DNA of 64,000 nucleotides, from positions 496,001 through 560,000 of the forward strand of contig JAGGNK010006504.1 of the NCBI GenBank assembly GCA_017590115.1, written 5' to 3'. The stretch is from Montifringilla adamsi (Eukaryota; Chordata; Aves; Passeriformes; Passeridae). The translations under genes and the position numbers were made by a program. Below the pieces are notes generated by a model, which had not been told where the DNA came from, made no database searches, and saw nothing but the letters and a program-made list of their open reading frames with translations. Of the stretch, positions 24,201-38,300 are shown in pieces (positions within the stretch are counted from its first letter, which is position 1; each line of letters opens with the position of its first letter).

Positions 24201-27200
24201 TGTGAATGTGGGATTAGTGTCTTTAGAAGATATGCAAGCTTGGTCTTTCAAAACAGTTATTGAATAAGGCATATCAAAGCCTGCTTGATTTTTACACAAT
24301 GCTGAAAACAAGTACCAGGCACTGTGTGCCTGAGCAGAAGGACTGGAACTTTATCAGATATGCAGCCCCTAGGTTTGTGTACACTTCTATATTTACAGTT
24401 TCCTTAAGCATACCATGATGATACATTTACTTGATCAAGTTATATTTTATTTTGAGATTGAGGAGACTACAGAGCAGGGAAGAGAGGGAAAAATAAATAA
24501 AATAAAGGGAAAGAAGTGAATCAGAGTAGATGAAATGATGCAGAAAGATATCAAAGTTGGATGCAAATCAGTCAGGATCTTGGTTTCTATTAGAAACTTT
24601 AGACCTGGAAGGAGAATTAGAAGGCAGGAACTGGAAATTGACTGGTTATTTTATTGTAAAAAGATTATTATGAAAAACATGAGCAAAGGAATTGTATTCA
24701 TATGGTTGCCGAGAAGCCTGCTCCTAATGGATGCACACCTGATATATCCACATACTTCAGGAACTCATTTTCTCTGAAATATACTACCTGTTTTCTTTTT
24801 ATTTTACAATTTAAAATTGAATGAGACTTTGAGACAACATATAAAATAATTGTTTTCAAAGTGTGCACAGGACCCTGCATTTCTAGTAAAGCCAGATCTA
24901 TTTATCAAGGCAGCAGCTACCTGCTTCCTTCATTTACCTGCTGGGTTTCCCTCTCTCCACTGCATTCAAAAACTATGTAACAAGTAAAATATAGATCTAT
25001 AAATACACTCACAAGGACAACCGTTAAATTATTCCTCTTGTATACTCAACGGAAAAACTTAGATATATAATGGGTATTAAAAATATTTTTTCCTGCTATG
25101 ATTCAAATATTAAAGGAAAATAACTGTAAAGGCTGATATCACCAGAAAGTTAGATGCATCTGAGAGCAGATGTATAGCTTGGTAAGAAAAGTGTGACCTG
25201 ACATAAGTTCATGTTTTTATCAGTAGACTGTCTGTAGCAAAGTCTGGTAGCACCTATATCGAAAAGAGATTTGTGATTCTTTCTTGATTTACCCCCATAC
25301 TGACTTCTGGCTAGAACAGCGATGGTCTGATGAACTACAGATTGAAGTAGGATCATATTGTTTGATGGATTCACCCTCTCTTATCTAATCCTATTTATTT
25401 TTTTAGCCTCTACAACACCCTGTGGCAATGCATTTCATAATGCCATTGTGAGTCATAAGGAAAGCACCTCATTTTTTACATTTGATTTTGTGTACTTTAT
25501 TGTGTGCCTTGTGGTTCATGTTTTATAATAATCATGAATCATTTCTATTCACCTTCTCTATGGTGCCAACTTTACATAGCTTTTGTCCTTAAGGACACTT
25601 TTTCCACAAGCTGAAGCGTTAAAGCCTGTTTTGTTTGGAGTACCTAGCCACATATCCATACTCCTGCAATATCTAATTATAATTCTATATTTATATATAT
25701 AATTATATTTTTATATTATAAAATATGTAGAACTAAGTATCTGAACAGTATACAGACTACAGGTTTCACTCTGAAATTCCTTCCTAGTAACTCCTAAAAT
25801 TTAATTTGTCTTCTGGACCCTCAATACAGAACTCATATTCTCAAAAGACAATCCACAATTACCCCACAGTTTCTTTCTTGCTGAAAATAATTTGCAAATA
25901 ATGGCTTATTTTCTCACCTTTTTTTCATCTTTGGGGAAAACCTTGTCTCATTAAGTGCAGATAATACTTTGAAAAACAAATTAAGTTACTTTTATAGAAT
26001 TTGTTACCTATGGGAATTAGCCATGTATGGGAATACATATGGAAATATTTTCATTAATTTTGATATTATTGCACTTGCAGTCCCCCTAAAGATTCTGCTT
26101 AATAGTCAATGGATTTGGAATGGCCCTAGTGGGCAAATTTTTGTACATTTGAATAGTTATCAATTACTTCTAGGCAGATGTCTCTGGTAGTAAATTTGTG
26201 AGATAGCAATATTACTACTTGTCCAACTAGATAAGAAGAGGTAAATCCTAATGAAGAATTTTATATAATTAATACTGTGAAAAATAGACATAGCCATCTT
26301 ATCTCAGTTCCTGCACAGTATAACACATTATGTTTCCCCTTGTAAGTCTTTTAAGCCTTACAAATGTCTTTTAGGAAACCATATATTCTTTGGCTGAAAA
26401 CTACAGATAACTTCACCCCATTCCCATTGGTTACATCTGCTAAAAATTGAGTGTAATTTTGTATCCTGTTCATCTTCTAGGGGTAAAATTGTCTTGATCT
26501 TTCTCTGCCGGACTCCTCAGTTGTTTTTTAGAAGATCTACTTCCCTGTTTCCACCAAAATATCACAAACACTACACAGAATGGGAAGTAAGAGCTATTCA
26601 GACCATTACAACCAGACATTATTTGTTTCTCCCTGGAAGGATTACTTGTCCAATTACTGCTTTCAAATGTGTTGCAGCTGATGTTATGGAACCATGTGGA
26701 GTTAGCAGCTATATGTTACAAAAGCCTTCAAAAATCAGGACAGATTTCAAAATGGAACCATGCAGGAAACAGTGGTAAGAATGTCTAGAGGAAGAAAAGG
26801 GACAAGGCTTTAAAAATCTATTACAAGAATAACTGGTTTTGTTCCTAAGAAATTTACAAAACTAGCTTTATGTCAATGCAGTTTATCTCCTAACTAATTT
26901 AGTCAACTCTGTAAATACAATTGGCCTCTCTGCAATACATCTGAAAAAATTTTGTCCAAAAGTGACTCCAAATTGATTTTTTAAAAATAGTTCTCATCTA
27001 TACCACATATTCTTCATGCTGTCACATGCAGATCAGGTATAGGACAAAAGGTGGAATACAAAACAACACATGGATAACTATGAAAGAGGAGGTAACAGAG
27101 ACTCAGATCCCAAGACACTAAGCCTGGAGACATTTTTTCTTTGAGCATGTGTTGAAATTACCGGCAGTGCAAAAAACAGCTGCAGACTCAGAGCAGTTGT

Positions 27201-28118
27201 TTTGGGTTTTTTTCCAGAAAAAACTATATATCTGTAAAATAAGAGGTTTGTAGTAGGAAAAGAAATGTGTTTTGTGTAGGGTAGACATATGCTTACAAAT
27301 GAATATGACACAAATTAGATTACCTCCTATAGAGTTTGGTGGTGGTACATTATATTAACTTACACTACTATTTGGGGCAGAAAAACCAAAGAAAATGTGA
27401 CTTTGGGTGGTGTGAGAACATGATATATTAGTTGGTTTATGAAGACTGGTAGTAGTAGGAGACCTGAGCAGTGCAGGAAGAGAAAATAAAGCACTCTGAG
27501 TGCAATATTCATCAGGTATGAATTACCAGAGTCACAGGTTTAACTTACGTGAGTATTGGCTGTACAAGTGGCAGTAACAGACCCATTACAGTGCTTGGGT
27601 GTCCTTCTTACAAAGCTCTGAGCTGCACCATAGATGGTCAAATTTGGTCCAACATTTTTGTGGGCACCTACCAAACTCAAGAATAGTTTCTGGTCCAAAA
27701 CCTGAATTTGCACTCAGCACTAAGCTCTTTGAGGAGAAGTCTTGTTTCCTAGAGTGAAATGAAAGAATTACAAAACTGCTACAAGAGTGGAAAATCTGAC
27801 ACCAAAAAAACTCTAAAATAAAACATTAGAGGTGAGCGGTTTCAATGACTCTCGAGGGTAGCTCAATGTGCTGTAGAACAATTCTAGGACACTGACCATC
27901 TGCATCCTGAAATCCTCACCAGTTCTTATTTTCCTAATGCCCTGACAGAGTCCCAGGAATCCTTGAGTATCCTTGGAAGCAGAGATCCTTAACACTGCTG
28001 GGGGCTGGCTGACTGCCCAGCAGACAAAAATTTGGGAACATATCCTCCTCAGCTGTGCATTGGCAGTACTTCTGCTTGTCTCCATTCAATATTAATTCAC
28101 AGAAGACAATATGTAGGG

Positions 28119-28240
28119 GCATAGACTCATAGAATTGAATTGCCCTGGGCAGGGACACCTTCTACTAAACCAGGTTGCCCAAAACCCTGCCAACCTGGCT
28201 TTGTACATTTCCATGGATGGGGCATCCAGAAAGCTTTCTT
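28119..28240 (-). repeat. CR1 LINE 3' fragment
   Basis: CATAGACTCATAGAATTG, GGCAGGGACACCTTCTACTA and CCAGGTTGCCCAAAACCC are reverse-complement CR1 3'-region sequence. Confidence 0.82.
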
Positions 28241-30726
28241 AAACATTACTGAATTGCCACTTCCCAATAAAGTTGCTTTTTCTTTCAAATATTTCTGTGC
28301 AGTCTTGTTTCTGGGGCAATAAGAAATCAGATATGATGTACATCAGCACCTAACTGGCTGCAGCTGTCAATGTTCGTGCCCAGAAATGATAAAAGTTTAA
28401 AAATCCAGTTCTGCTGGAAATCAATATGCTGAAGTAGTAAAGCAGCTACAGAAGTACTCTAAGCAAAAAGGGTTTTAAAATGGAATTTAAGGTTCCCACA
28501 CATCAAATGCTTATGAAAACATCACCCTTGATCTTCGGACAGACTGCAGATCTTTTCTTGCTAAAGAAGTAGTTGGAAGCAGTCTATCCCTGGAAATGGA
28601 TATTCAGTGCACAGAACTCGCTGTGCCGCCAACAGGAGGACACCCTTTTGACATATAGACTAAGCTGAAAAACAAGTCTAAGAAATGCCCTCTTCCTGCT
28701 TCCATTAGGGTGTCCTGCTGTTTCTCAGCACAATTTTCAAGATGAAATGTTGTTTCCTCCATTTCATTCCATCTGCATAACCAGAAAATGTGTTTTGCAA
28801 GGACTTCTCAGTAGTGTGATACACTGCCCCTCCCACAGAGCCAGCTGCTAGGCAGCTAAGCCTGCTCCCTGGGTGGCAGCACCTACCCACTGTGCGTGGC
28901 AAACTCTGACATTTTGGCTCTTTTTCTGAGGAAATGGTTCCTTTCAGTCATTATCAGAAAAAAAAAAGAGGGGAAGGACAAACTTTGCTGGTTTTTCTCT
29001 TTCTTTCCCTTACTTTTCTGTGAATTTAATACCTTATTTAGCAATAAAGTAATAAATGAGAATGATGACCTTAGTGTCATTTCAAAGATTATTTAAATAT
29101 ATGTTTTAGTGAAGGACCTAAATTTGCTGTGATGTGCCAGAAAACTCTGTTCTGCTGCATGAACCTGCATCGTATCGTTTCATAAATGGTAAGGAGCTCT
29201 GGCCCAAATGCCTGTCCCCAGTAGAGAACTCTGAAGTTCCCCTGCTGCTCAGTCTGGAGGCAGGAGATTACACTGAAATTTTCCTAGGCTACATTATTAT
29301 GTAATTTAATTGTCCAGAAATCTCTGCCACAAATGAAACATTATTGTGTCAGACTTGCAGATGCCCTGAACCACAAGCTGGCCACTGCACACTCCTTTTG
29401 TGTCCCTTATACCAGCCTACTGCTACCTCTACCTTCACACTAATCACATTTTTTGCCTGGAGCTACTGTCTTTCTGTGGAACAGCATATATGCTGGAATT
29501 TTCACACCAGAGGAAATTTTACTCCCCTCTGCCTCTGTTGCCCTTTCTGAAAGACACAATAATAGTTCCCTCAGAAGTATTATAAGAAAATTTTAATGTA
29601 GCTGATACAATTAGTAGCTATGAGATTTAAGTAAAAAAATATTCATTCATGAAGAAGACATTACAGTCAATCAAAGCATTGCCTCAATGAGGGCATCCTA
29701 AGTAGGCAGCAACCATTTCTAATTAAAAGAGATGAGAGACAAATATATGTTAGGGATTTTCCTCACCTATTTATACAAAGTATTTAACATACCACAGTCA
29801 GTGTGTTTGGAAATAATTTTTATTACCACCATTCCAACAAGAACACCTGGCTAAATCAGCGTCCTTGGAAATACGCAGAAGGAAGTACATAGTTTCTGCA
29901 AAAGCTCCAGACAAGCAAAGGTTTAAAATGAACAGATATATCTACTCCTATGGCTTGGATATCAGTTCCCAGGAGCTACAGATAATTCTTGGTTTTAGTC
30001 ACTTTTGCTGTCAGACTAGCTTTCCTATCCTTTGGTATATGTATCATTTCACTTATGTACATGTGAAGAGAAAAAAAAATAATAAATCAGAGGAAACACT
30101 GGGGTAGGACCATCCAGAGACTGCTTGGGAGTGGCTGTATTTTATATCATTATATTTTAGTTACCCTATGAGATGTTAGTACATTTTGGCAAGTCAGGTT
30201 TTTATGTGTATCTCGTGTACTTCTCATGCTGATGTCAGGGCCAATCTTTCCATGGCAAAACCCTTGCTCTTCTTTGCCAGGATTTAATATACAGAAATGT
30301 GTACTCATTTAAGTGTTGCTGGCATGCCAATATACATCTTTATTTTTTTAAAGACTGTTGCTAGTGTTCTTTCCAAGTAAAAGAAATTTTTTAAAAATCT
30401 TATGAAATAATTCTTCTTCTAAATTGTAAATTATATTTTTTAAAAAGGTGAAAATTATAGGCCAGGTTGTGAACCTTAACTGGCATATTTCTGCAGACCT
30501 AGTCTAGATGACATCTCAGTGAAAAGACAACCCTTATTCTCACACAAAAAGAACATGGAAAGAAAACCATATTATATTCTAAGAGAATCAAATCTCCTAA
30601 GTCTCATGCGGAAGGAATATATAGAAACATTACACATTTTTGGACTGCACACTTCACAGACAAAAACATAAATATTCAGCTATTCACAGAGATAAATTAT
30701 TTTATCCTACTCCAGTCAAGAAGATC

Positions 30727-31655
30727 TGTTGATGTATTGGGTGTGCCTGGCCAGGTCTTGGTAGTGAGGGGTCTACAGGGTGGCTTCTGTGAGAAGCTGC
30801 CAGAAGCTTACTCCATGTCCAACAGAGCCAATCCCAGACAAGATGGACTTGATGCTGGGCAAAGCCAAACATATCAGGAACTATAGTAATCTCCTTGTGA
30901 TAATGTATTCAGAGAAGGTAAAAAATTTATTGCACAGTTGTAACTGTGGTCAGAGAAGACAGGGATGAGAACATGAGAGAAGAACAGCTCTGCAGGCACA
31001 AAGGTCAGTGGAGAAGGAGGGACAGGAGCTGCTCCAGGACAGGAGCTGAGATTCCCCTGTAACCCCTGCCGCAGACCATGGTGAGGCAGCTGTGCCCCTG
31101 CAGCCCATGGAGGTGCAGGGAGGGGCAAAGATTCACCTGCAGCCCCTGGAGGAGACCCATGCCAGAGCAAGGGGATGCCTGGGAGGAGGCTGTGCAGGGG
31201 AAAACTCTGCAGCAGCAGGGTCCTTGCAGGGACCTGCAGACTCATAGAGAGAAGAGCCCATGCTGGAGTAGGTTTCCTGGTAGGATTTATGACCTGGAGC
31301 AGCCTGTCCTTGAAGGACTACATCCCATGGAAAAGAACTGTTGCCCATGGAATGGGCTCATGTTAAAGTACATGAACAATTATCTCCCATGGGAGGGACC
31401 TGTGCTGGACCAGGGGAATGACTCCTCTCCCTGAGCAGTGGTAGGAGCAACGTGTGATAAACTGATTGTAATTCCCATTTCCTGTCTCCCTGCGCTGCTG
31501 TGGGGGAGGAGGTAGAACTGGGAAAGACAGAGGGGTGGGGGTGAGGGAAAGGTGTTTTTTAAGGTTCATTTTATTTCTCATTGCCCTGCTTTCATTTTGT
31601 TAATAATAAATTCAATCAATATCCTGAAGATGAGTCTCGCTTGCCCATGACAGTA
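30727..31655 (+). mobile_element. Long avian ERV LTR, 3'-truncated
   Basis: It starts TGTTGATGTATTGGGTGTGC then GGTCTTGGTAGTGAGGGGTC. A middle part carries diverged repeats of a CCCATG..GGAG..CAGG phrase. It then runs through CAACGTGTGATAAACTGATT and a GTTAATAATAAATTCAATC poly(A)-signal region, and stops at about GCCCATGACAGTATA. The usual U5 end is missing. I recognise the type as a long bird ERV LTR; it carries no retroviral genes. Confidence 0.72.
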
Positions 31656-33557
31656 TAAATCCCTATTCAAGCCAATATTAACATAAAATTCAGAAAACAT
31701 GAACTAGATAGCACTTTTATAGATATTAGATACCTGCTGGGTGGCTGCAGGTAAATACTTCTACAAACAATGAGCAGAGAAGGCAAGCCAATTATATACA
31801 TTCTTTTAGGAAAAACAGAGATTTTTCATCTCCTTTTCCTTACTAATGATTGCCAAAGAAAGCATTGGCTTTTATGAAAGAACAATATAGTTTATCACTA
31901 GTAGAAAACTCAGTTATATGATTTAATTACTTAGACTGAGATAATTAAATTTCATATCCACTCCACCAGGAAGAAGAGACCCAGTTGAGAGGAACACACC
32001 CTGTTTTATCACCCTTTCTTTGACATAACTGATTTCTTCTCCAGGCTTTGGGAAATGTCTTGATATCCATTCTTCTACAGAAATTCTAGCAGCCAGTTTT
32101 CTCAGTTCAGGATACTTACAAATTTTAGAAGCAGGACTAAAAAAGTCCTATGAGAATGATTCATTTGAGTTAGTTTTATGAAAAAAGGACAACAATAAAG
32201 ATAGCCCTGTTGTTTATATGGAAAATGAGTGGGAATATAACATGGCACACACATTTCTCTACATGTTGAACACTACCCAGAATCCATTTGTTCACTGGTA
32301 TTTCTGGTAGAAAACACATTGCCCACAACCTACTTTTCTGCAAATCTTTTTCTATTAAATTATGGTTTTACCTTTCACAGATTAACCTCCCTCTCTCCTG
32401 GACTCCTCTACTGACAGCTGGTGTTGGCTGAGACTTTCAGTCCTGAGTCCACGGCAAAGGGCTGAAGGAATGGGTCGTCAGCATAGTGCTTGAGCCAGAT
32501 TTCCTCAGGGAATACTTGCAGTGTCTGTTGCTGAGGAAGAGCTTTCCTCCCTCTGCCCATGCAACCAATGACATAACGAAGAAAATATTTGCTTTTACTG
32601 TACTAGTTTTATAAGCTGAAGAACCCTTTGCATTTTGTAAAAGATGCACTCTTTGTGGTTTCAGTTGTTTTTGGTGTATATTACGTGTGTGGTTTTATGC
32701 CACTGTCCTCATCTTCTTTTGGTGTTGTGTGCTGGGTGTGTCTGGTTTTCCATGAGTTATGAACTGAGAACTCCTGCCCTGCACCACAAGGAGGATAATG
32801 GAAAAGGGGTTCTTGGAACAAAGGGAAGAACCCAAATCCCACATCCTACTTATGATAAATCACTACCATCTGTTCTTACGTCTTTGACACAAGGCTTTTT
32901 TTTCCTGTTCAGAAAGAAGTTTCTACCCTCACAGTTACAGATTCTTAGCACTACTTTCCCCTTAGGTATCACACACTGTATACATTTCTGTAGTTTTTGA
33001 GGCTGATCTCTCTCAGGACTGCTGTGTAGAAGACAGGCTCTGACTTGAATTTAGCATGCACACCCACAGTTAATGGGATTGTGGAGGAAAGGGTACAGTG
33101 CATTCCTCTCACATAGCAATGATGAGAATCCAAATTTGATCATACTGAGGTGAGCAAAGAGTTTGACAAATGTTTGGAAGCTCAGGCTATTATATTTTTG
33201 CTACTGCAATACTGGCATTAGATCTCAAAAGTATCACTCCCTAAGTCCATCACACATTTTATTTTTCTACCAGCTGACCTCATTTACACAGAAGAAGAAT
33301 AATTTGAACAAATGCATGTGTCTGGTAATGCAGCAAACACAGCCAGTAGAAAAGCCAGATTTTCTGGTACTGGTCCAGGGCTTGTGCCCCAATGGCATGA
33401 CCACTTTTCCTGTAAAACACCTGTAAGTGTATACAAGAAAAGACAGAGGCAATACTGTCTAGCCAGTATTGGGAAAAGAGAAGAGACAGGCTTCCAGCCA
33501 TCAGAGATCGGCCAGGAGATAGCCAGGTGATTACATTCCGGTAAAGGTTCTCTACAC
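31656..33557. other. Intergenic, nothing recognised
   Basis: Unique-looking AT-rich DNA between the LTR and the CR1. Frames up to 118 codons lack any family signature. Confidence 0.45.
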
Positions 33558-33985
33558 AATCATAGAATGATTTGGGTTGGAGGGGATCTCTAAAGGCTGC
33601 CTAGTCCAACTCCTTGTAATCAGCCTCAACTAGATCAAGTTGCTCAGAGCCCCATCCAACCTGGAATGTTTCCAGGGATGGTGCATTCACTACCTCTCTG
33701 GATAACCTGTTGCAGTGTTTCAATGCCCTCATTGTAGATAATTTCTTCTTTATATCTAGTCTGAATCAATCTTCTATTAAAATCATTACTCACTGTCCTA
33801 CTGCAACAGACCCAGATAATAAAGTTTTTTCCCTGTCTTCCTTTTAAGTCTCCTACAGCTACTGGAAAACCACAGTGAGGTCTCCCTAGACCCTTCTCTT
33901 TTCCAGACAGAACAGCCCCAGGCTCTCTTGGCCTGTCCTCATGGGAGGGGTCCTCTGACCCTCTGACATTTTTGTGGCAACAATA
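33558..33985 (-). repeat. CR1 LINE 3' end
   Basis: CAATCATAGAATGATTTGGG then TTGGAGGGGATCTCTAAAGG opens it. It continues with AGTTGCTCAGAGCCCCATCC and later CCAGACAGAACAGCCCCAGG, all reverse-complement CR1. Length is about 430 bp, 5'-truncated. Confidence 0.93.
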
Positions 33986-34903
33986 GAGTATAGCTACAAG
34001 ACAACATTTATGCAAATGCTTAACACATGAGCACAGAACTAAGTGTTTTCTTGAGCAAGAATATGTGCTGTACTGTGAGCTGCTGGAGCCGCTGGAGCTG
34101 GCTTAAAAAAAAAAAAGGTTTTGTTTGAACCTCCATGAGACAAGTAAAATGCATTTGGGCTAGCTGGAGAACGTGGAGGAGGCTATGTCTCTGGTGTAAC
34201 TGAAGATAGCACTCAGTTCAGAGGGAATTTGTAGGAATGGACAAATTTTAAGGCACACTGCCGGTACACCCTGCAGAAGGCAAACTCTGCCCACCAAGAA
34301 ACACTGGAAAGGCATTTCATACCAGCAGTTTGATCTAGTATGGACACTGAAGGAACAATGCTGTAAGCAAAATTGCTTCCTCAGTTAAGCAGCCCTCAGT
34401 TGATTGACCCAACATCCTTACCTAAAGAAGTAAAATCAAATTAAAGATATAGAGGTGAGCTCAAATCACAAGAGAAAGAAGAATAAATTTCACTCAATGC
34501 TGAAAGGGCTCTATGAAAGAAAAACCCCAAGCACAGCATTCCTCTTCAAAATATCTAACTACTATAGCCTGATTTTCATCAAGTGATCACATTATGTTGA
34601 TTAATCACTGCAGGAAATGAGTACCTCAATTCAGGTTTTATGCAGACCAGCAAGAGGGTGCAAGGAAGTCTGCATTGTATATTGCTACTATACCTTTCAA
34701 GTTTTTATGACCCTCAAGAGGAATGAGGCATTCATAATGTGGGGGGAAAATAAAAATCATAGAGAGCACCATAAATCTAAGGGACTAACTTGTGGAAATC
34801 ACATCCTTAAACTGACATAGCTGTGATTAACTGGCAATGGCTTTTACAGTTAGAAAAGTTTTTTGATATAGTTATTTGCCCAGAGAAAGTTTCTGGTGGG
34901 GAG

Positions 34904-34940
34904 AAAAAAAAAAAAAAAAAAAAAAAGGAAAAAAAAAAAA
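34904..34940. repeat. A-rich run (A23-GG-A12)
   Basis: Simple A-rich tract with a single GG interruption. No retroposon body recognised upstream. Confidence 0.9.
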
Positions 34941-35288
34941 GCAAGTACAAGAATTTAATCAAATCCTTGTTTTGGGGCTGGTGGGATGGAATATATTGAA
35001 CAACAAGCCTTGCACCTCAGAAGCTTTGTTCTGAATCTGTTCTGATCAGAGTGAATTAGTTTTCCAGTAGATGTTTGCTCACATTTTTTCATAAAACCAC
35101 CCACTGGATTCAGTAGTCTCTGTTTAGCAGAGCACTGAAATAAATCGTTGTTCATAACTGAGTTCTACGTGCCCAGCTTTCTTAGCAAGTCTAGACAACC
35201 TCTGTGTATATAAAACAATGGTGCTCACTTTCTTGTATTCAAAGACCTACTTGGCAATCAAAATTAAAAAGGATACAAGCATGTGTGT

Positions 35289-35378
35289 ATATATATCTAT
35301 ATCTATCTGTATCTGTATCTATATCTATATCTATATCTATATCTATATCTATATCTTTATCTATATCTATATATCTAG
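35289..35378. repeat. ATATCT hexanucleotide microsatellite
   Basis: Seven near-perfect ATATCT units (35319-35360), flanked by ATCTGT and ATCTTT variants. The reading frames across it (SISI, YIYI and DIDI patterns) are artefacts of the repeat. Confidence 0.93.
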
Positions 35379-38300
35379 TCAGAGAAAATCTAAGTCTACT
35401 ATTGTGGATACTGAAGTGTATGTAGAGGGCTGAATGCTGTGGAATCACTTTCACTTACTCATAAGGTAGGAATAATGCTACAAATCAAAACAATAGTATC
35501 CTTTATCCATTTTGCATTTGCTTTTGTCACAGGCAACTGTACAAAGTGAAAAGCAAGAACAGTAGAGACCAAAGAAATGTAACCTTCCACCAAGGAACAC
35601 CTTTGTCACTTCAGAGCAAAGGTCTTGATCCAGACAAACAAACAGATCAAGTCTGACCAGGATGGCTGTGCCTATACAAGCACAATTAATAGGTCCAAGA
35701 ACAATGATGGGCATGAAAGGCAACTGTTCAACTCACAAAACTGCTAGAGTGACCTCTTGCACTATTTTACCCTACATGAACCCACACACAATTTACAGTC
35801 AGCAGGGACCATGAACCACATCTTTATTGTACCTTTGTTTCTTTCTTTGCATTCATGCATAGTAGAGTTGGCAGGAATATATATGAATAGAGATTCACAG
35901 AGCAGATAATGTAAAGGAACAGTTTACACAAAGTAACATAATTTACAGACAACAGAATTTGATAAGAATAGTCAGAATTTTTAGCTTTATCCAATGGGTC
36001 AATGATACCCTAAAAGCCAAAATCAAAATCAGTCCTCATTGGGACCAATTCATAAATTGTTGCACTACACCAAGAATCTGCTGCCCAGGCCACTGAGACA
36101 CCACTTACAAAGACAAAAGTAAAATTTTCATAATAAATCTCATGCACACATACCATCAAGTCTTTCAATCCCCTTAAGAAAAGATTTGTTCAAGTAAAAT
36201 CTCAAGACTTGAGGTTTACAAACATTAAAAAAAATCTCCATGGAAAGGAAGCAAATGCCTATGGTAAAAACCCATTTCAAACCAATCTACGGAAATTGTT
36301 CAAGCAGATTAATTTAGGAGACCAGTAACACTCTTTAAAGTAATTAAGATCCCAGTAAGCTTTCCTCATAAAAACATGGGAAAAGAAGAATCTGTGAAGG
36401 AAAGACCAGCAATTCAATTTGAACCCCATATAAAGACAGAGCCAGAAGTACAGATAGGGAGTATTTTGAACTTCCACTGCCAAATTTGTTTAGATGAAAG
36501 AAAATTATGACAGGAAATAGTATTATAAAACTCTTTAGCTTTTAACAGCATCCTTTTTAGCATACCTATCTGGCCACACATTCTTGTTTTCATGTGTAAG
36601 TTAATGGTTTGTACACATGCTTTTCGTATTGAAGGACTGTAATTTCAATATTTTTTTACTATTCATGGCTGCATATTTTTGCATTTTAACTGAAATATAC
36701 TCAGTATTGTTCTTTAATGCTCATATCTGATGCTTTTCTAAAGGCTAGCTCTGTGAGCAATACAAGCAACAGGAAAGAGATCTTCAATGAATCAGAAATT
36801 CAGCTTACATAGATATACAAAATATGAAGTCATTGAACAACATAACAAACAGTAAAATCATCTCCCCAGCAACTCCTCTAATTTTTTAAACTTTCTGGTA
36901 GTGGAAGAGATCACTGGAGACTTAAAAAAAAAAAAAAAGAGATCTTAACAAAAAATATGAATCAACTCTTAGAGAGACAGAAGTGCCACCTCTCAGGTTT
37001 AGCAAGGTGGTTAGCAACCACTCAAAAACCTTTGTAACCAGGGCATAAAATGGAGAGATGCAGCTGAAAAGAAAAAGCTGCAAAGTTTCAAAACATAAAG
37101 TATCAGCAGGAATCTGAAATGAGATCAGTGCTAGAAGATCTTAGGATTTTTGATACTCATGTACTACTGATTAGAAGGGTAAGCATGAAACCAAAGTTTA
37201 TGTAAGACAATAAAAAGCCAAAGGTGGAATAATACAATTTCACACATATGAAATACCGCATGAAGTACAACATGCCAGCTACATGATAACACATACAGAG
37301 GAGGAGTGACTGAATTCGCCACAGCCTCTAGCAAAACATGTCTTTGACAAGAAGTCAGCAAGTCAGATCTACCAAAACCTATCACATTAGGGTAGTTAAA
37401 ACCTGTTTGTAATACACTGCATTTGTCAGAAGTGTTGTAAACAGTGAAATTGTGATCCTTAGTTTTGAGTCAAAAGTTCTGTTTGAACTTATGTTCCTAC
37501 AAATATAAGCAAAATTTTAAATATATAGTTACAAAATTTTCATTTACATGCATTCAAATTACATTTATACCTATTCCAATTAGTTTAGCTTCTGACTCCT
37601 CTCATCTTTGAAACTCTTCATACTGAATAAACCTTGGTAGATGTTTGTGAACAGAAATGCACCCAAACTCCAAGCTATTGTCTAAGAGAGATGGAAAGAT
37701 CAGGATAGATTAAGGGTTTTTATTAAACAATCAGCAAAATTGTTTTTTCAGCAGCTCATGGGAAGAACAGTCTGATCAGACTTGAAAACCAGCAAGGACA
37801 GTATCAGCCACTTATTCCCTTTCTGGAATATGTTACCTGTACAGACTCCATTAGAATATATATATAAAACATATGACCAGCACCAAGGAACTGTCAGCTA
37901 ATTGAGACATTCCTCCTTCTGCCTGAGATCTCTAAGATTAAAGTTGCTAACTAGTGCTGTAAGTAAACCTGCTACATGCAAGTACAGTGGGGAAACTGCT
38001 CCAGACATGCTACTAGACTGAACTATCCAGCTACAGGACAGCAGGTTGAAGAAAACTACTTTTTTTTTTCTCCTTCTCATTTCTGCCAAACAATGGAAAG
38101 CTTTCTCTTTAAAAGTTATGAATTAGAATTGCTTTGCTGATGATAAGCTCTGGCTTTTGTTGAGCAAACCGTAAGCCAGGAGTTCCTGTATTTTGCTCCA
38201 GACACAATCCCTGGAGACTTGTGCTGTTCTTGCTTCTGCAGCCGTCACTGTTCCTGCTGCTAGTGTAATTCCCACAGCTTCAGCATCTTGCAAAATGCCA

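Larger units (their letters stand above)
17796..30726. other. Long gene-poor intergenic stretch
   Basis: About 13 kb of AT-rich DNA with only chance frames. Contents recognised: two CR1 scraps (21236-21275 and 28119-28240) and the paired palindromes at 19430-19506. An A-run lies at 19257-19269. No exon, tRNA or other RNA gene seen. Confidence 0.45.

Noticed and set aside
30874..31434. Overlapping 118- and 123-codon frames near 31 kb
   Set aside because: They lie entirely within the ERV LTR and reflect its repeated GC-rich interior.
35204..35454. Frames encoding SISISI, YIYIYI and DIDIDI repeats
   Set aside because: All three come from the ATATCT microsatellite read in different frames and strands.
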